A DNA stretch of 5,488 nt, taken from assembly GCA_021847165.1 (NCBI GenBank), contig JAJZUH010000109.1, positions 1,342 through 6,829 on the forward strand, in the 5' to 3' direction. The first letter of the stretch is position 1, and every line of letters starts with the position of its first letter. The position numbers and the translations under genes were made by a program. Positions 1 through 5,446 of the stretch are shown here, in pieces. The DNA is from Pseudomonadota bacterium. Its GTDB lineage: Bacteria; Pseudomonadota; Gammaproteobacteria; Burkholderiales; Gallionellaceae. The notes below the pieces were generated by a model, which was given only the letters and a program-made list of their open reading frames with translations, did not search any database and had not been told where the DNA came from.

Positions 1-1
1 C

Positions 2-874
2 GATCAGGCGGCAGGGCTGCGTCGCTTGCTGGCCCGTACCACTTCGCGGGTGGTGACGGTGGTCGGTGCGCGCGACGGACTGGGGGCGACCAGCATCGTG
101 GTGAACCTCGCCGCGGTACTGGCGGGTTCCGGCAAGGATGTGCTGGTGCTGGACGAGAATCTGTCGCAGGACAACGTGGCGAACACGCTGGCATTGAGGG
201 CCCGTTACGACCTGCTGAACGTGGTGCGCGGCGACAGGACCTGGCAGGATGTGATGTTGCGCGGTGCGCAAGGCGTGCACGTGCTGCCGGTGGCGCGCGC
301 GATGCAGAGCCTGCCCAGACTGGATGAGGCGCAACGCGAACGGCTGCTGCAGTCGTTGAGCGCGGCCGCCAGCGATATGGATGTGGTGCTGGTGGATGCG
401 GCGCGCGCCGGGCATTCCGTGTGCGCCAGCCTGTCCGGCGAAGAGCCCCTGCTGCTGGTGCTGAATGCCACGGCCAGCGGGATCACCGAAAGTTATGCGC
501 TGCTCAAGCAGATGGCGATGCATAATGGCAGGCAGGCGTTCGATATCGTGGTCAACAAGGTCGGCAGCGAACGCGAGGCGCTGGCGGTGTTCGACAACGT
601 GGCGCAGGTGGCGAGCCGGCACCTGCAGGTGCGTTTGGAGTATCTGGGCCATATTCCGGTTGATGAAAAGCTCAAACGTGCGACACAATTATGCCGTCCG
701 GTAATCGAGGCGTTTCCGGCGGCCCAGGCATCCTATGCCATGCGCGAGATCGCACAGGGCCTGCTGCGTGTGCCGCAGGCCTCGGATGAACGACATGACG
801 TGCTGGGCAGCGTGATGCAGCGCCTGATGCGCCAAGCGCGCCCGGCCAAGAACATAATGGCGACGATGACATGA
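2..874 (+). CDS. flhG: FlhG (FleN/YlxH) flagellar number regulator, MinD/ParA-type, 5'-truncated, degenerate P-loop
   Basis: This is a MinD/ParA-family protein that, with the GTPase FlhF, sets the number and position of flagella. The frame is open to the window edge and its first visible residues are D-Q-A-A-G-L-R-R. This matches the N-terminal DQAxxLR helix that stimulates FlhF in known FlhG proteins, so the true start lies only a few codons upstream; the in-frame TTG at 26 is not the start. The fold is recognisable: a P-loop-like segment at 65-94, a D-E-N acidic segment at 152-160, a Walker B-like VLVDAA strand near 386-403, then FlhG-typical stretches ITESYALLK, FDIVVNKV and YLGHIPVDEKLKRA. 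The P-loop reads GARDGLGAT, so both lysines of the canonical KGGxGKT are replaced (Arg at 71-73, Ala at 86-88). ATP binding or hydrolysis may therefore be weak or lost. The stop overlaps the likely fliA start by 4 bases (ATGA), and position just before fliA is standard for flhG. Family assignment is firm; activity is uncertain. Confidence 0.93.
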   Translation, partial: DQAAGLRRLLARTTSRVVTVVGARDGLGATSIVVNLAAVLAGSGKDVLVLDENLSQDNVANTLALRARYDLLNVVRGDRTWQDVMLRGAQGVHVLPVARAMQSLPRLDEAQRERLLQSLSAAASDMDVVLVDAARAGHSVCASLSGEEPLLLVLNATASGITESYALLKQMAMHNGRQAFDIVVNKVGSEREALAVFDNVAQVASRHLQVRLEYLGHIPVDEKLKRATQLCRPVIEAFPAAQASYAMREIAQGLLRVPQASDERHDVLGSVMQRLMRQARPAKNIMATMT

Positions 875-1614
875 GGATCGCCAGCAACCTGAAGATGAAG
901 GCCATGTATACGCCGAACGGATTGAGCGACAAGGAAGAATGCCTGAAGGAGTATGCGCCCCTGGTGAAGCGCATCGCGCATCACATGATGCTCAAGCTTC
1001 CCGGCAGCGTGGAAGTGGATGACCTCATCCAGGCAGGCATGATGGGGTTGCTCGATGCAGCCGGCCGCTACGACGAATTGCGCGGCGCGCAGTTCGAGAC
1101 CTATGCCGCCCAGCGCATCCGCGGTGCCATGCTGGACGAGTTGCGCGGTGCGGATTGGCTGCCGCGCAGCTTGCGCCGCGACATGCGCCGTATCGAGGTG
1201 GCGGTCAGCCGTTTGCAGCAGAAGCTGGGCAAGGCGCCGAGCGAGACCGAGATCGCCCGCGAACTGGGCGTTTCCCTGCCCGAATACCAGGAGATGCTGC
1301 AGGAGGGGCGTGGGGCGCAACTGCTCTATTACGAGGACTTCCACGGCGAAGGAGACGAGGATTTTTTCGAACGGTTCGAGTTCTCCAGCGATAGCAACCC
1401 GCTGGAGCTGTTGCAGGACGGGCGTTTTCGCCAGGCGCTGGTACAGGCGATCGAGCGATTGCCGGAGCGCGAACGGATGATGATGGGCATGCACTATGAG
1501 CAGGACATGAACCTGCGCGAGATCGGCGAAGTGATGGGCGTTTCCGAGTCGCGCGTGTGCCAGTTGCACAGCCAGGCGGTGGCACGTTTGCGTGCCTCGA
1601 TGAAGGGATATTGA
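871..1614 (+). CDS. fliA: RNA polymerase sigma factor FliA (sigma-28)
   Basis: This is the flagellar sigma factor that directs RNA polymerase to late flagellar, motor and chemotaxis promoters and is held inactive by FlgM. The 247-residue reading has sigma-70 region 2 at about residues 26-97 (YAPLVKRIAHHMM, then VDDLIQAGMMGLLDAAGRYD and YAAQRIRGAMLDELR). Region 3 spans about 105-180 (LPRSLRRDMRRIE, ETEIARELGV). Region 4 spans about 190-245 (LPERERMMMGMHY, then the helix-turn-helix LREIGEVMGVSESRVCQLHSQA). Length is normal for FliA. The start is ambiguous: ATG at 871 overlaps the flhG stop but has no clear Shine-Dalgarno, whereas ATG at 904 begins MYTPNG, which lines up with the (M..)LYTAEG start of E. 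coli FliA and would give 236 residues. ATG 895 is a third option. The stop shares one base with the motC start. Its partner flgM lies about 2 kb downstream on the other strand. Confidence 0.96.
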   Translation: MRIASNLKMKAMYTPNGLSDKEECLKEYAPLVKRIAHHMMLKLPGSVEVDDLIQAGMMGLLDAAGRYDELRGAQFETYAAQRIRGAMLDELRGADWLPRSLRRDMRRIEVAVSRLQQKLGKAPSETEIARELGVSLPEYQEMLQEGRGAQLLYYEDFHGEGDEDFFERFEFSSDSNPLELLQDGRFRQALVQAIERLPERERMMMGMHYEQDMNLREIGEVMGVSESRVCQLHSQAVARLRASMKGY

Positions 1615-2363
1615 TGGACAAACTCAGCCTGTTCGGCCTGCTGCTTGGTTTTACCGGCATCGTCGGCGGACAGCTGCTCGAAGGTGGCACAATCAATGTG
1701 CTGCTGCAACTGGCGGCCTTCATGATCGTGTTCGGCGGCACGATAGGCGCGGTGATGCTGCAGCATCCGCTCAATGTGTTCGTCACCGGGATCAAGATGG
1801 GCAGCTGGGTGTTCGTCACGCCGGTGGTCGATACGCAGCGGCTGGCTGCGCAGATCGCGGCCTGGGGCGGCATCGCACGCAAGGACGGCATCCTGGCGCT
1901 GGAATCCCAGCTCAGGCATGTCGACGATCCTTTTGTCGCCAAGGGGTTGCAGCTGCTGGTGGACGGCAACAGTGCGGAAAAGATCCGCGAGATACTGGAT
2001 ATCGATGTACATAGCTACGAGACCCTGCGCTGGCAATCCGCGAGGGTGTGGGAGTCCGCGGCGGGATACTCACCGACCATCGGCATCATCGGCGCGGTGC
2101 TGGGGCTGGTGCATGTGATGCAAAGCCTGGGCGATCCGGCCAGGCTGGGCGCGGGGATCGCCGTGGCATTCATCGCCACCATCTACGGCGTCGGCTCGGC
2201 CAACCTGATCTTCCTGCCGATCGCCGGCAAACTGAAAATACTCATCGCGCAGCAGGTGAACATGCGCGATATGCTGATCGACGGATTGTGCATGATCGCC
2301 AATGCCGAGAACCCGCGCTTCATCGAGAGCAAGCTGAAAGGCTACAGTCCGGAGGCCAGCTGA
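1614..2363 (+). CDS. motC: Flagellar motor stator protein MotC (MotA family)
   Basis: This is the MotA-type inner-membrane subunit of the second-type stator (MotC/MotD), 249 residues. With MotD it forms the ion channel that generates torque against the C-ring. Four hydrophobic segments are visible at about residues 5-22, 28-50, 150-170 and 180-203, with a large cytoplasmic loop between the second and third. The loop carries R89 and E97 (ARKDGILALES), spaced like Arg90 and Glu98 of E. coli MotA, which contact FliG. P154 (GYSPTIGIIG) and P202 (FLPIAGKL) correspond by context to MotA Pro173 and Pro222. The ATG at 1614 overlaps the fliA stop (TGATG) and is preceded at 5 bases by AAGGGA (1603-1608), which fixes this start over in-frame starts inside fliA. 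The stop shares one base with motD. Assignment as MotC rather than MotA rests on the motD neighbour, the fliA-linked position and the ARKDGILALE sequence. Confidence 0.93.
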   Translation: MDKLSLFGLLLGFTGIVGGQLLEGGTINVLLQLAAFMIVFGGTIGAVMLQHPLNVFVTGIKMGSWVFVTPVVDTQRLAAQIAAWGGIARKDGILALESQLRHVDDPFVAKGLQLLVDGNSAEKIREILDIDVHSYETLRWQSARVWESAAGYSPTIGIIGAVLGLVHVMQSLGDPARLGAGIAVAFIATIYGVGSANLIFLPIAGKLKILIAQQVNMRDMLIDGLCMIANAENPRFIESKLKGYSPEAS

Positions 2364-3145
2364 TGGCACGCCGCCCGAAACGTGCCGAGCACGACAATCA
2401 CGAGCGCTGGATGGTCTCCTACGCCGACTTCATCACCCTGCTGTTCGCCTTCTTTGTGGTCATGTACGGCATCTCCTCGGTAAACGAGGGCAAATACAAG
2501 GTGTTCAGCGTGGCAGTCAACCAGGCATTCGGTGCCAACGGCAAGGCAGGGGAGGGCAGCGCAGTCCGCCTGAGCGAGGATGAGATGTATTTCAAATCGC
2601 TGGTCGACAGGCGCAATGCGCGGCTGGCGGAAAAACAGCGCAAGCAGAACGAGCGCATGGAAAACCTGGCGCAGAACCTGAATCAGTCCATGGCGGCATT
2701 TGTGAAGAGCGGACAGATGAACGTTTCCCAGACCGGCCGCGGGGTGGAACTGGAAATCAATGCCAGTGCGCTGTTCAACCAGGGGGAAGCGGACATCCAG
2801 CCTGACGCGCGCAAGACGCTGGCAGATGCGGCGAAAGTGCTGGCGGACAACGAATTCGCCATCGAAGTGGTGGGATATACGGACAATCTGCCCATCAGCA
2901 CCGCGCGGTTCCCTTCCAACTGGGAACTGTCATCGGCGCGCGCCAGCAGCGTGGTGCGGCTGTTCATCGAGCAGGGGATCGGCGCGCAACGCCTGAGGGC
3001 GGTCGGCGAGGCCGACAACCAGCCGGTACTGTCGAACGATACGCCGGAAGGGCGTGCCCGCAACCGGCGCGTGACCATCACCGTGCTGACGCCCGAGCCG
3101 GAAACGGAGTCCGCTCTGCAGTCATCGGCACCAGAGCAGCCGTAA
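2363..3145 (+). CDS. motD: Flagellar motor stator protein MotD (MotB family)
   Basis: This is the MotB-type stator subunit, 260 residues. It pairs with MotC and anchors the channel to peptidoglycan. A short basic N-terminus leads to WMVSYADFITLLFAFFVVMY. The single transmembrane helix is at about residues 20-40, and D22 is the ion-carrying Asp equivalent to E. coli MotB Asp32. Residues 41-57 resemble the plug region and 72-112 are charged and probably helical. The OmpA-like peptidoglycan-binding domain covers about 130-243, with GYTDNLPI (171-178), NWELSSARA (186-194) and GRARNRRVTI (230-239). The ATG at 2363 is chosen because GGAGG lies at 2351-2355, 7 bases upstream, and because it overlaps the motC stop (TGATG); longer in-frame readings run into motC. 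It is the last gene of the + strand operon and its stop is 17 bases from the convergent flgN stop. Confidence 0.94.
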   Translation: MARRPKRAEHDNHERWMVSYADFITLLFAFFVVMYGISSVNEGKYKVFSVAVNQAFGANGKAGEGSAVRLSEDEMYFKSLVDRRNARLAEKQRKQNERMENLAQNLNQSMAAFVKSGQMNVSQTGRGVELEINASALFNQGEADIQPDARKTLADAAKVLADNEFAIEVVGYTDNLPISTARFPSNWELSSARASSVVRLFIEQGIGAQRLRAVGEADNQPVLSNDTPEGRARNRRVTITVLTPEPETESALQSSAPEQP

Positions 3146-3162
3146 GCCGGCCAAATGAAAGC

Positions 3163-3639
3163 CTAGACGCTGCCGAGGACGCGGCTGGCGCTGGGCTGAT
3201 TGGGTTGCCCGTCCGCGCCATAGAGGCCGGCCGTGCTCTGGGCGGCGCCGTAGAGTACGCCGAGCGCCTGCTGGTTGTAACGCAGCTTGATCTGGATCAG
3301 TTCGCCGTTGGTCTGGTTCAGGCGCTGCAGGTGTGCGGCCAGGCGGCGAGTCTCCTGCCATGTGGGCAGTCCCTGCGCGGCATTCCGTTTCAGCCACTCC
3401 GCCATGTCGAGACCGCCAGCCTGCAGGTGCTGCTGCCGCACCCTGGCAAGAGCGGAGAGCTTGTCGGCAAGCTGGATCTTGGCTTCGGAGAGGGGCAGGA
3501 GTTTTTCGGTGTGCTGTCCGAGCAATGCGCGCTGCTCGTCTTCAAGCAAAACGACGAATGCGCGCAAAGCTTCGCATTCGTCGTTCAGATTGGACAGGAG
3601 CAGTTCCGTCGTGTTTGTGGCAGTTTGCTGGGACGTCAA
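3163..3639 (-). CDS. flgN: FlgN-family flagellar export chaperone, TTG start
   Basis: FlgN is a cytoplasmic chaperone for the hook-filament junction proteins FlgK and FlgL. The product is 158 residues, mostly alpha-helical and rich in Leu, Gln and Glu, with helices at about residues 10-70 and 80-135. It ends in a flexible tail containing GLYGADGQPNQ, a motif type common at FlgN C-termini. The start is inferred. No ATG or GTG lies near the expected N-terminus, and a longer frame would run through all of flgM, so the TTG at 3639 is the best choice. It overlaps the flgM stop as TTGA. The Shine-Dalgarno is weak (GCGAG region), which suggests coupling to flgM translation. Codons 19-30 contain a perfect 13-bp inverted repeat (see the separate entry). 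Position directly after flgM matches the Salmonella flgAMN order, which supports the name despite low sequence conservation in the family. Confidence 0.87.
   Translation of the reverse strand: MTSQQTATNTTELLLSNLNDECEALRAFVVLLEDEQRALLGQHTEKLLPLSEAKIQLADKLSALARVRQQHLQAGGLDMAEWLKRNAAQGLPTWQETRRLAAHLQRLNQTNGELIQIKLRYNQQALGVLYGAAQSTAGLYGADGQPNQPSASRVLGSV
3550..3585 (-). repeat. Perfect 13-bp inverted repeat inside flgN, terminator-like on the - strand
   Basis: The arms at 3550-3562 (AACGACGAATGCG) and 3573-3585 (CGCATTCGTCGTT) are exact reverse complements around a 10-base loop (CGCAAAGCTT). Read as flgN mRNA, the hairpin spans codons 19-30 and runs into UUUUGCUU, the shape of a leaky intrinsic terminator or attenuator. 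Read as + strand RNA, no U-tract follows. The structure is seen directly; its function is inferred. Confidence 0.75.
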
Positions 3640-3953
3640 TGTTTGCTCGCGGTGATGAGGTCCTGTACGGAATTGATCAGCCGGTCGGCCACGACGCCCG
3701 AATTCACCTTGAAACGGCCTTCGCTGATGGCCTGCTTGATTTCGGCGACTTTCTGTACGTTCACCAGCGGTGTGCTGGCGATGCTGCTCTCCATGCTGCG
3801 CAGTTGCGCGGTGGTCGAGCCCAGATGCACGCTGGTGGCGGTACTTCCCGCCGGGCTGGCTTTGCTGTCCGCAGTTTGCCCAGCCGTATTGCGCGAACTC
3901 ACCTCCCCGGCTGACGGGGTGGGCAACGGTTTGCTGGTTTTTTCGATCTTCAT
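3636..3953 (-). CDS. flgM: Anti-sigma-28 factor FlgM
   Basis: FlgM binds FliA and blocks sigma-28 transcription until the hook-basal body is complete, when FlgM is exported. The product is 105 residues, close to the usual size. The N-terminal half is low-complexity, rich in Ser, Thr, Ala and Pro (about residues 5-50), as expected for the disordered export-competent part. The C-terminal half carries the conserved sigma-binding helices: PLVNVQKVAEIKQAISEGRF (62-81) and ADRLINSVQDLI (about 89-100). The ATG at 3953 has a strong Shine-Dalgarno, AAGGGGAA (complement of 3960-3967), 6 bases away. The stop overlaps the TTG of flgN by four bases. A sigma-28 promoter lies 37 bases upstream, and transcription from flgA could also enter the gene. 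Confidence 0.94.
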   Translation of the reverse strand: MKIEKTSKPLPTPSAGEVSSRNTAGQTADSKASPAGSTATSVHLGSTTAQLRSMESSIASTPLVNVQKVAEIKQAISEGRFKVNSGVVADRLINSVQDLITASKH

Positions 3954-3959
3954 TGGGTA

Positions 3960-3967
3960 TTCCCCTT
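3960..3967 (-). promoter_or_regulatory. Ribosome binding site of flgM
   Basis: On the - strand this reads AAGGGGAA, 6 bases before the flgM ATG. It is clearly stronger than the sites visible for flgA or flgN, so flgM is likely translated more efficiently than its neighbours. Confidence 0.75.
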
Positions 3968-3989
3968 CTCACTGGCACGTACGTTCATT

Positions 3990-4016
3990 ACATCGGCAGT
4001 TGATCGATAAACTTTA
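3990..4016 (-). promoter_or_regulatory. Sigma-28 (FliA) promoter of flgM-flgN
   Basis: On the - strand the sequence is TAAAGTTT (4016-4009), an 11-base spacer, then GCCGATGT (3997-3990). The enterobacterial FliA consensus is TAAAGTTT-N11-GCCGATAA, so the -35 matches 8/8, the spacer is exact and the -10 matches 6/8. It lies 36 bases from the flgM start codon, in the 98-base gap between flgA and flgM. This is the same arrangement as the Salmonella class 3 flgM promoter and implies that FliA drives production of its own inhibitor. Confidence 0.9.
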
Positions 4017-4051
4017 GGGTGGCTGCTTGAATGTTACGCATTATATGCATA

Positions 4052-4735
4052 TCAGGGGCGTACTTCCACGTCGCCCGCCGCAGTTGCCAGGCCGCTGACA
4101 ACCTGGCCGGAAGACATGCGTACCTGCACGGCTTGCCCCTCCGCGGCGCTATTGAGTGCTTCGCCGGACGTGCGGACGGAGATGCCCGCGCTGTTCACCC
4201 GGACTTCGGTCGTTTTGCCCTGGATCACCACGAAGGGCGCGCGCAGCATGTCTTCCCGCAAGACCTGTCCCGCAGCGATGCCGAACTTGGGCATCTTGCC
4301 GACCGCCTGGGCCGGATCGGTCAGCATGCCGGGTTGCCCCAGTTCGCCATCCCGCAGGGTGAAATCGTTTGTATTCAATACCTTGTTTTGCGGCAAGGGG
4401 TGGCTGGCGACCAGCAGTGTGGTGCTGACGCGGATGGTCGCCTGTACGAAGATCGACCAGCCCGGGTTCCCGTTGCAGCGTACGCCGATGCTGGTTTTGC
4501 CGAGCAACGGCGAGTTGCCGGGCTGGAAAGCCTCGATCGGGGCGCAGGCGGGCAGCACGGTACGCGGATCGATGTCCTCGACCTGGATGCTGACCTTGCC
4601 GGGAAGGTTGCGTGTCTGTGCCTGTACGTAAGCCAGGGCGGCCTCGCGGATGAGAGCATGGCTCTGCTTCTCCATGGCCCAGGCGGGCGAAGCGCAGGCA
4701 AACAGGATGCACAAGGCTGAACACAGGTATTTCAT
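4052..4735 (-). CDS. flgA: Flagellar basal body P-ring formation protein FlgA
   Basis: FlgA is the periplasmic chaperone needed to assemble FlgI into the P-ring. The product is 227 residues. It begins with a Sec signal peptide (MKYLCSALCILFACASPAWA, probable cleavage after residue 20). A first domain contains the conserved cysteine pair C64 (LPACAP) and C87 (GVRCNG), followed by WSIFVQ. A SAF-like domain follows (about 104-166, including LNTNDFTLRDGEL and AAGQVLREDMLR). The C-terminal beta domain (about 170-227) has the FlgA-typical run VIQGKTTEVRV, EGQAVQVR and SSGQVVSG. No convincing Shine-Dalgarno precedes the ATG, and an 8-bp hairpin lies just upstream (4756-4774). It is divergent from flgB and first in the order flgA-flgM-flgN, so its transcript may also carry flgM. 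Confidence 0.95.
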   Translation of the reverse strand: MKYLCSALCILFACASPAWAMEKQSHALIREAALAYVQAQTRNLPGKVSIQVEDIDPRTVLPACAPIEAFQPGNSPLLGKTSIGVRCNGNPGWSIFVQATIRVSTTLLVASHPLPQNKVLNTNDFTLRDGELGQPGMLTDPAQAVGKMPKFGIAAGQVLREDMLRAPFVVIQGKTTEVRVNSAGISVRTSGEALNSAAEGQAVQVRMSSGQVVSGLATAAGDVEVRP

Positions 4736-4755
4736 GGCGATATTGTGGAGCCGGG

Positions 4756-4774
4756 CCGGTTTTTTGAAAGCCGG
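4756..4774 (-). promoter_or_regulatory. Hairpin in the flgA leader
   Basis: The arms 4756-4763 and 4767-4774 pair over 8 bp (seven Watson-Crick and one G-T on the + strand) around a 3-base loop. The core is CCGG-TTTT / AAAG-CCGG. It begins about 20 bases upstream of the flgA ATG on the - strand, within the expected 5' untranslated region, where no normal Shine-Dalgarno is visible. A role in flgA translation or mRNA stability is inference. Confidence 0.45.
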
Positions 4775-4789
4775 AAATAAAACGGGTTT

Positions 4790-4806
4790 CTGCCCTTAAT
4801 CGGCAG
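4790..4806. repeat. Short dyad CTGCC-N7-GGCAG in the flgA/flgB control region
   Basis: The half-sites CTGCC (4790-4794) and GGCAG (4802-4806) form an inverted repeat with a 7-base centre, between the divergent flgA and flgB genes. It could be an operator half-site pair or chance, since 5-bp arms are common in GC-rich DNA. Confidence 0.25.
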
Positions 4807-4809
4807 ATA

Positions 4810-4817
4810 GGGGGGGG
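4810..4817. repeat. Homopolymeric run of eight G between flgA and flgB
   Basis: Eight consecutive G residues lie about 75 bases upstream of flgA and about 142 bases upstream of flgB. Runs of this length can slip during replication. No promoter -10/-35 pair that it would separate could be identified. Confidence 0.8.
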
Positions 4818-4948
4818 CAAGCCGTGATTAGTATGCAAGCCATGAAAAGAGTAGCAACCGCGGGTGCCGGCAAGGAAACGGCGCAGGGAATCGGGGGCGC
4901 AAGCATACGCAGGAAAACGGAGCCGGTCGAGAAGGCCGGTACAGAAGC

Positions 4949-4955
4949 AGGAGGG
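4949..4955 (+). promoter_or_regulatory. Ribosome binding site of flgB
   Basis: AGGAGGG lies 4 bases before the ATG at 4960. This near-perfect Shine-Dalgarno decides the flgB start against the longer in-frame reading from 4864. Confidence 0.85.
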
Positions 4956-4959
4956 AAAT

Positions 4960-5367
4960 ATGGCTGGCAGGATAGATCAGATGTTCCAGTTTCAGCAGAC
5001 GGCGCTGAATTTGCGCGCCGTGCGGCAGGAATTGATCGCGTCCAACATCGCCAACGCCGACACGCCGAACTACAAGGCCAAGGACATCGACTTTGCCAGT
5101 GCGCTGCAAGGCGCGCTTTCGGGCAGCGGCGAAAAGTTGCCGGTGGCGGCCACTTCGCCGCAGCATCTGGCGGGGGCGGCGGGCGAGAGCGTGATGGGGG
5201 CCCCCGTGCTTTTCCGCAAGCCGCTGCAGCCCAGCGCCGACGGCAATACGGTGGACATGGATGTGGAGCAGGCGCAGTTCGCCGACAACGCCTTGCGCTA
5301 TGAGGCCAGCATCAAGTTCATCAGCGAAGACGTGAAGGAAGTGCTGAGCGCACTGCAAGGATTCTAG
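4960..5367 (+). CDS. flgB: Flagellar basal body rod protein FlgB
   Basis: FlgB is a proximal rod subunit exported by the flagellar type III system and assembled between the MS-ring/FliE and the rest of the rod. The product is 135 residues, the normal size. The N-terminal helix (about 3-30, FQQTALNLRAVRQELIASN) leads into the basal body rod signature SNIANADTPNYKAKDIDF (about 29-46). The middle is variable, and the C-terminal helix (about 98-132: VDMDVEQAQFADNALRYEAS ... FISEDVKEVLSALQG) is typical of the family. The ATG at 4960 is fixed by AGGAGGG immediately upstream. A longer in-frame reading from GTG at 4864 would add a 32-residue Arg/Lys-rich extension with no family counterpart. It is first of the flgB-flgC operon and divergent from flgA, as in Salmonella. 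Confidence 0.96.
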   Translation: MAGRIDQMFQFQQTALNLRAVRQELIASNIANADTPNYKAKDIDFASALQGALSGSGEKLPVAATSPQHLAGAAGESVMGAPVLFRKPLQPSADGNTVDMDVEQAQFADNALRYEASIKFISEDVKEVLSALQGF

Positions 5368-5446
5368 AAATTGGTTTTGCCGTCGGCCCTTTCTGTTGTT
5401 TGCGGCAGGCTGGGCGACTTGGCGGCAAGGTAGCTAGGAGAATACG

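Noticed and set aside
733..1569. Long - strand open frame of 278 codons opposite flhG/fliA
   Set aside because: It is antisense to clear FlhG and FliA coding sequence, matches no recognisable family and is rich in His, Gln and Leu, as expected from a shadow of GC-rich coding DNA.
3640..3978. N-terminal extension of the flgN frame reading through flgM to 3978
   Set aside because: It would lie out of frame over the whole of flgM, which is a strong match with its own promoter and ribosome binding site; the extension looks like a frame shadow.
4043..4052. 10-bp palindrome ATATGCATAT at the flgA stop
   Set aside because: It is short and AT-rich, with no second copy or known site; not distinguishable from chance.
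4797..4804. GCCGATTA on the - strand, resembling a sigma-28 -10 element upstream of flgA
   Set aside because: The -35 position at the required 11-base spacing reads GGCTTGCC, which does not resemble TAAAGTTT.
4868..4883. Weak sigma-54-like GG-N10-GC (CGGCAAG-N4-CGGCG) upstream of flgB
   Set aside because: Spacing is right, but the -12 element lacks TTGC and the -24 element lacks TGGCAC; such matches are common by chance in GC-rich DNA.
4864..4959. 32-residue basic N-terminal extension of FlgB from GTG 4864
   Set aside because: FlgB proteins start at the helix beginning near MAGRIDQ; AGGAGGG at 4949-4955 fixes the ATG at 4960.
4842..5303. Small + strand open frame starting MKRVATAG in the flgA/flgB gap
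   Set aside because: It has no ribosome binding site, runs out of frame through flgB, and has no recognisable domain.
5368..5446. 79-base gap between flgB and flgC, with loose TTGCCG...CGGCAA inverted arms (5377-5382 and 5423-5428)
   Set aside because: The arms are 6 bp with a 40-base loop and no T-run follows; neither a terminator nor a small gene can be supported.
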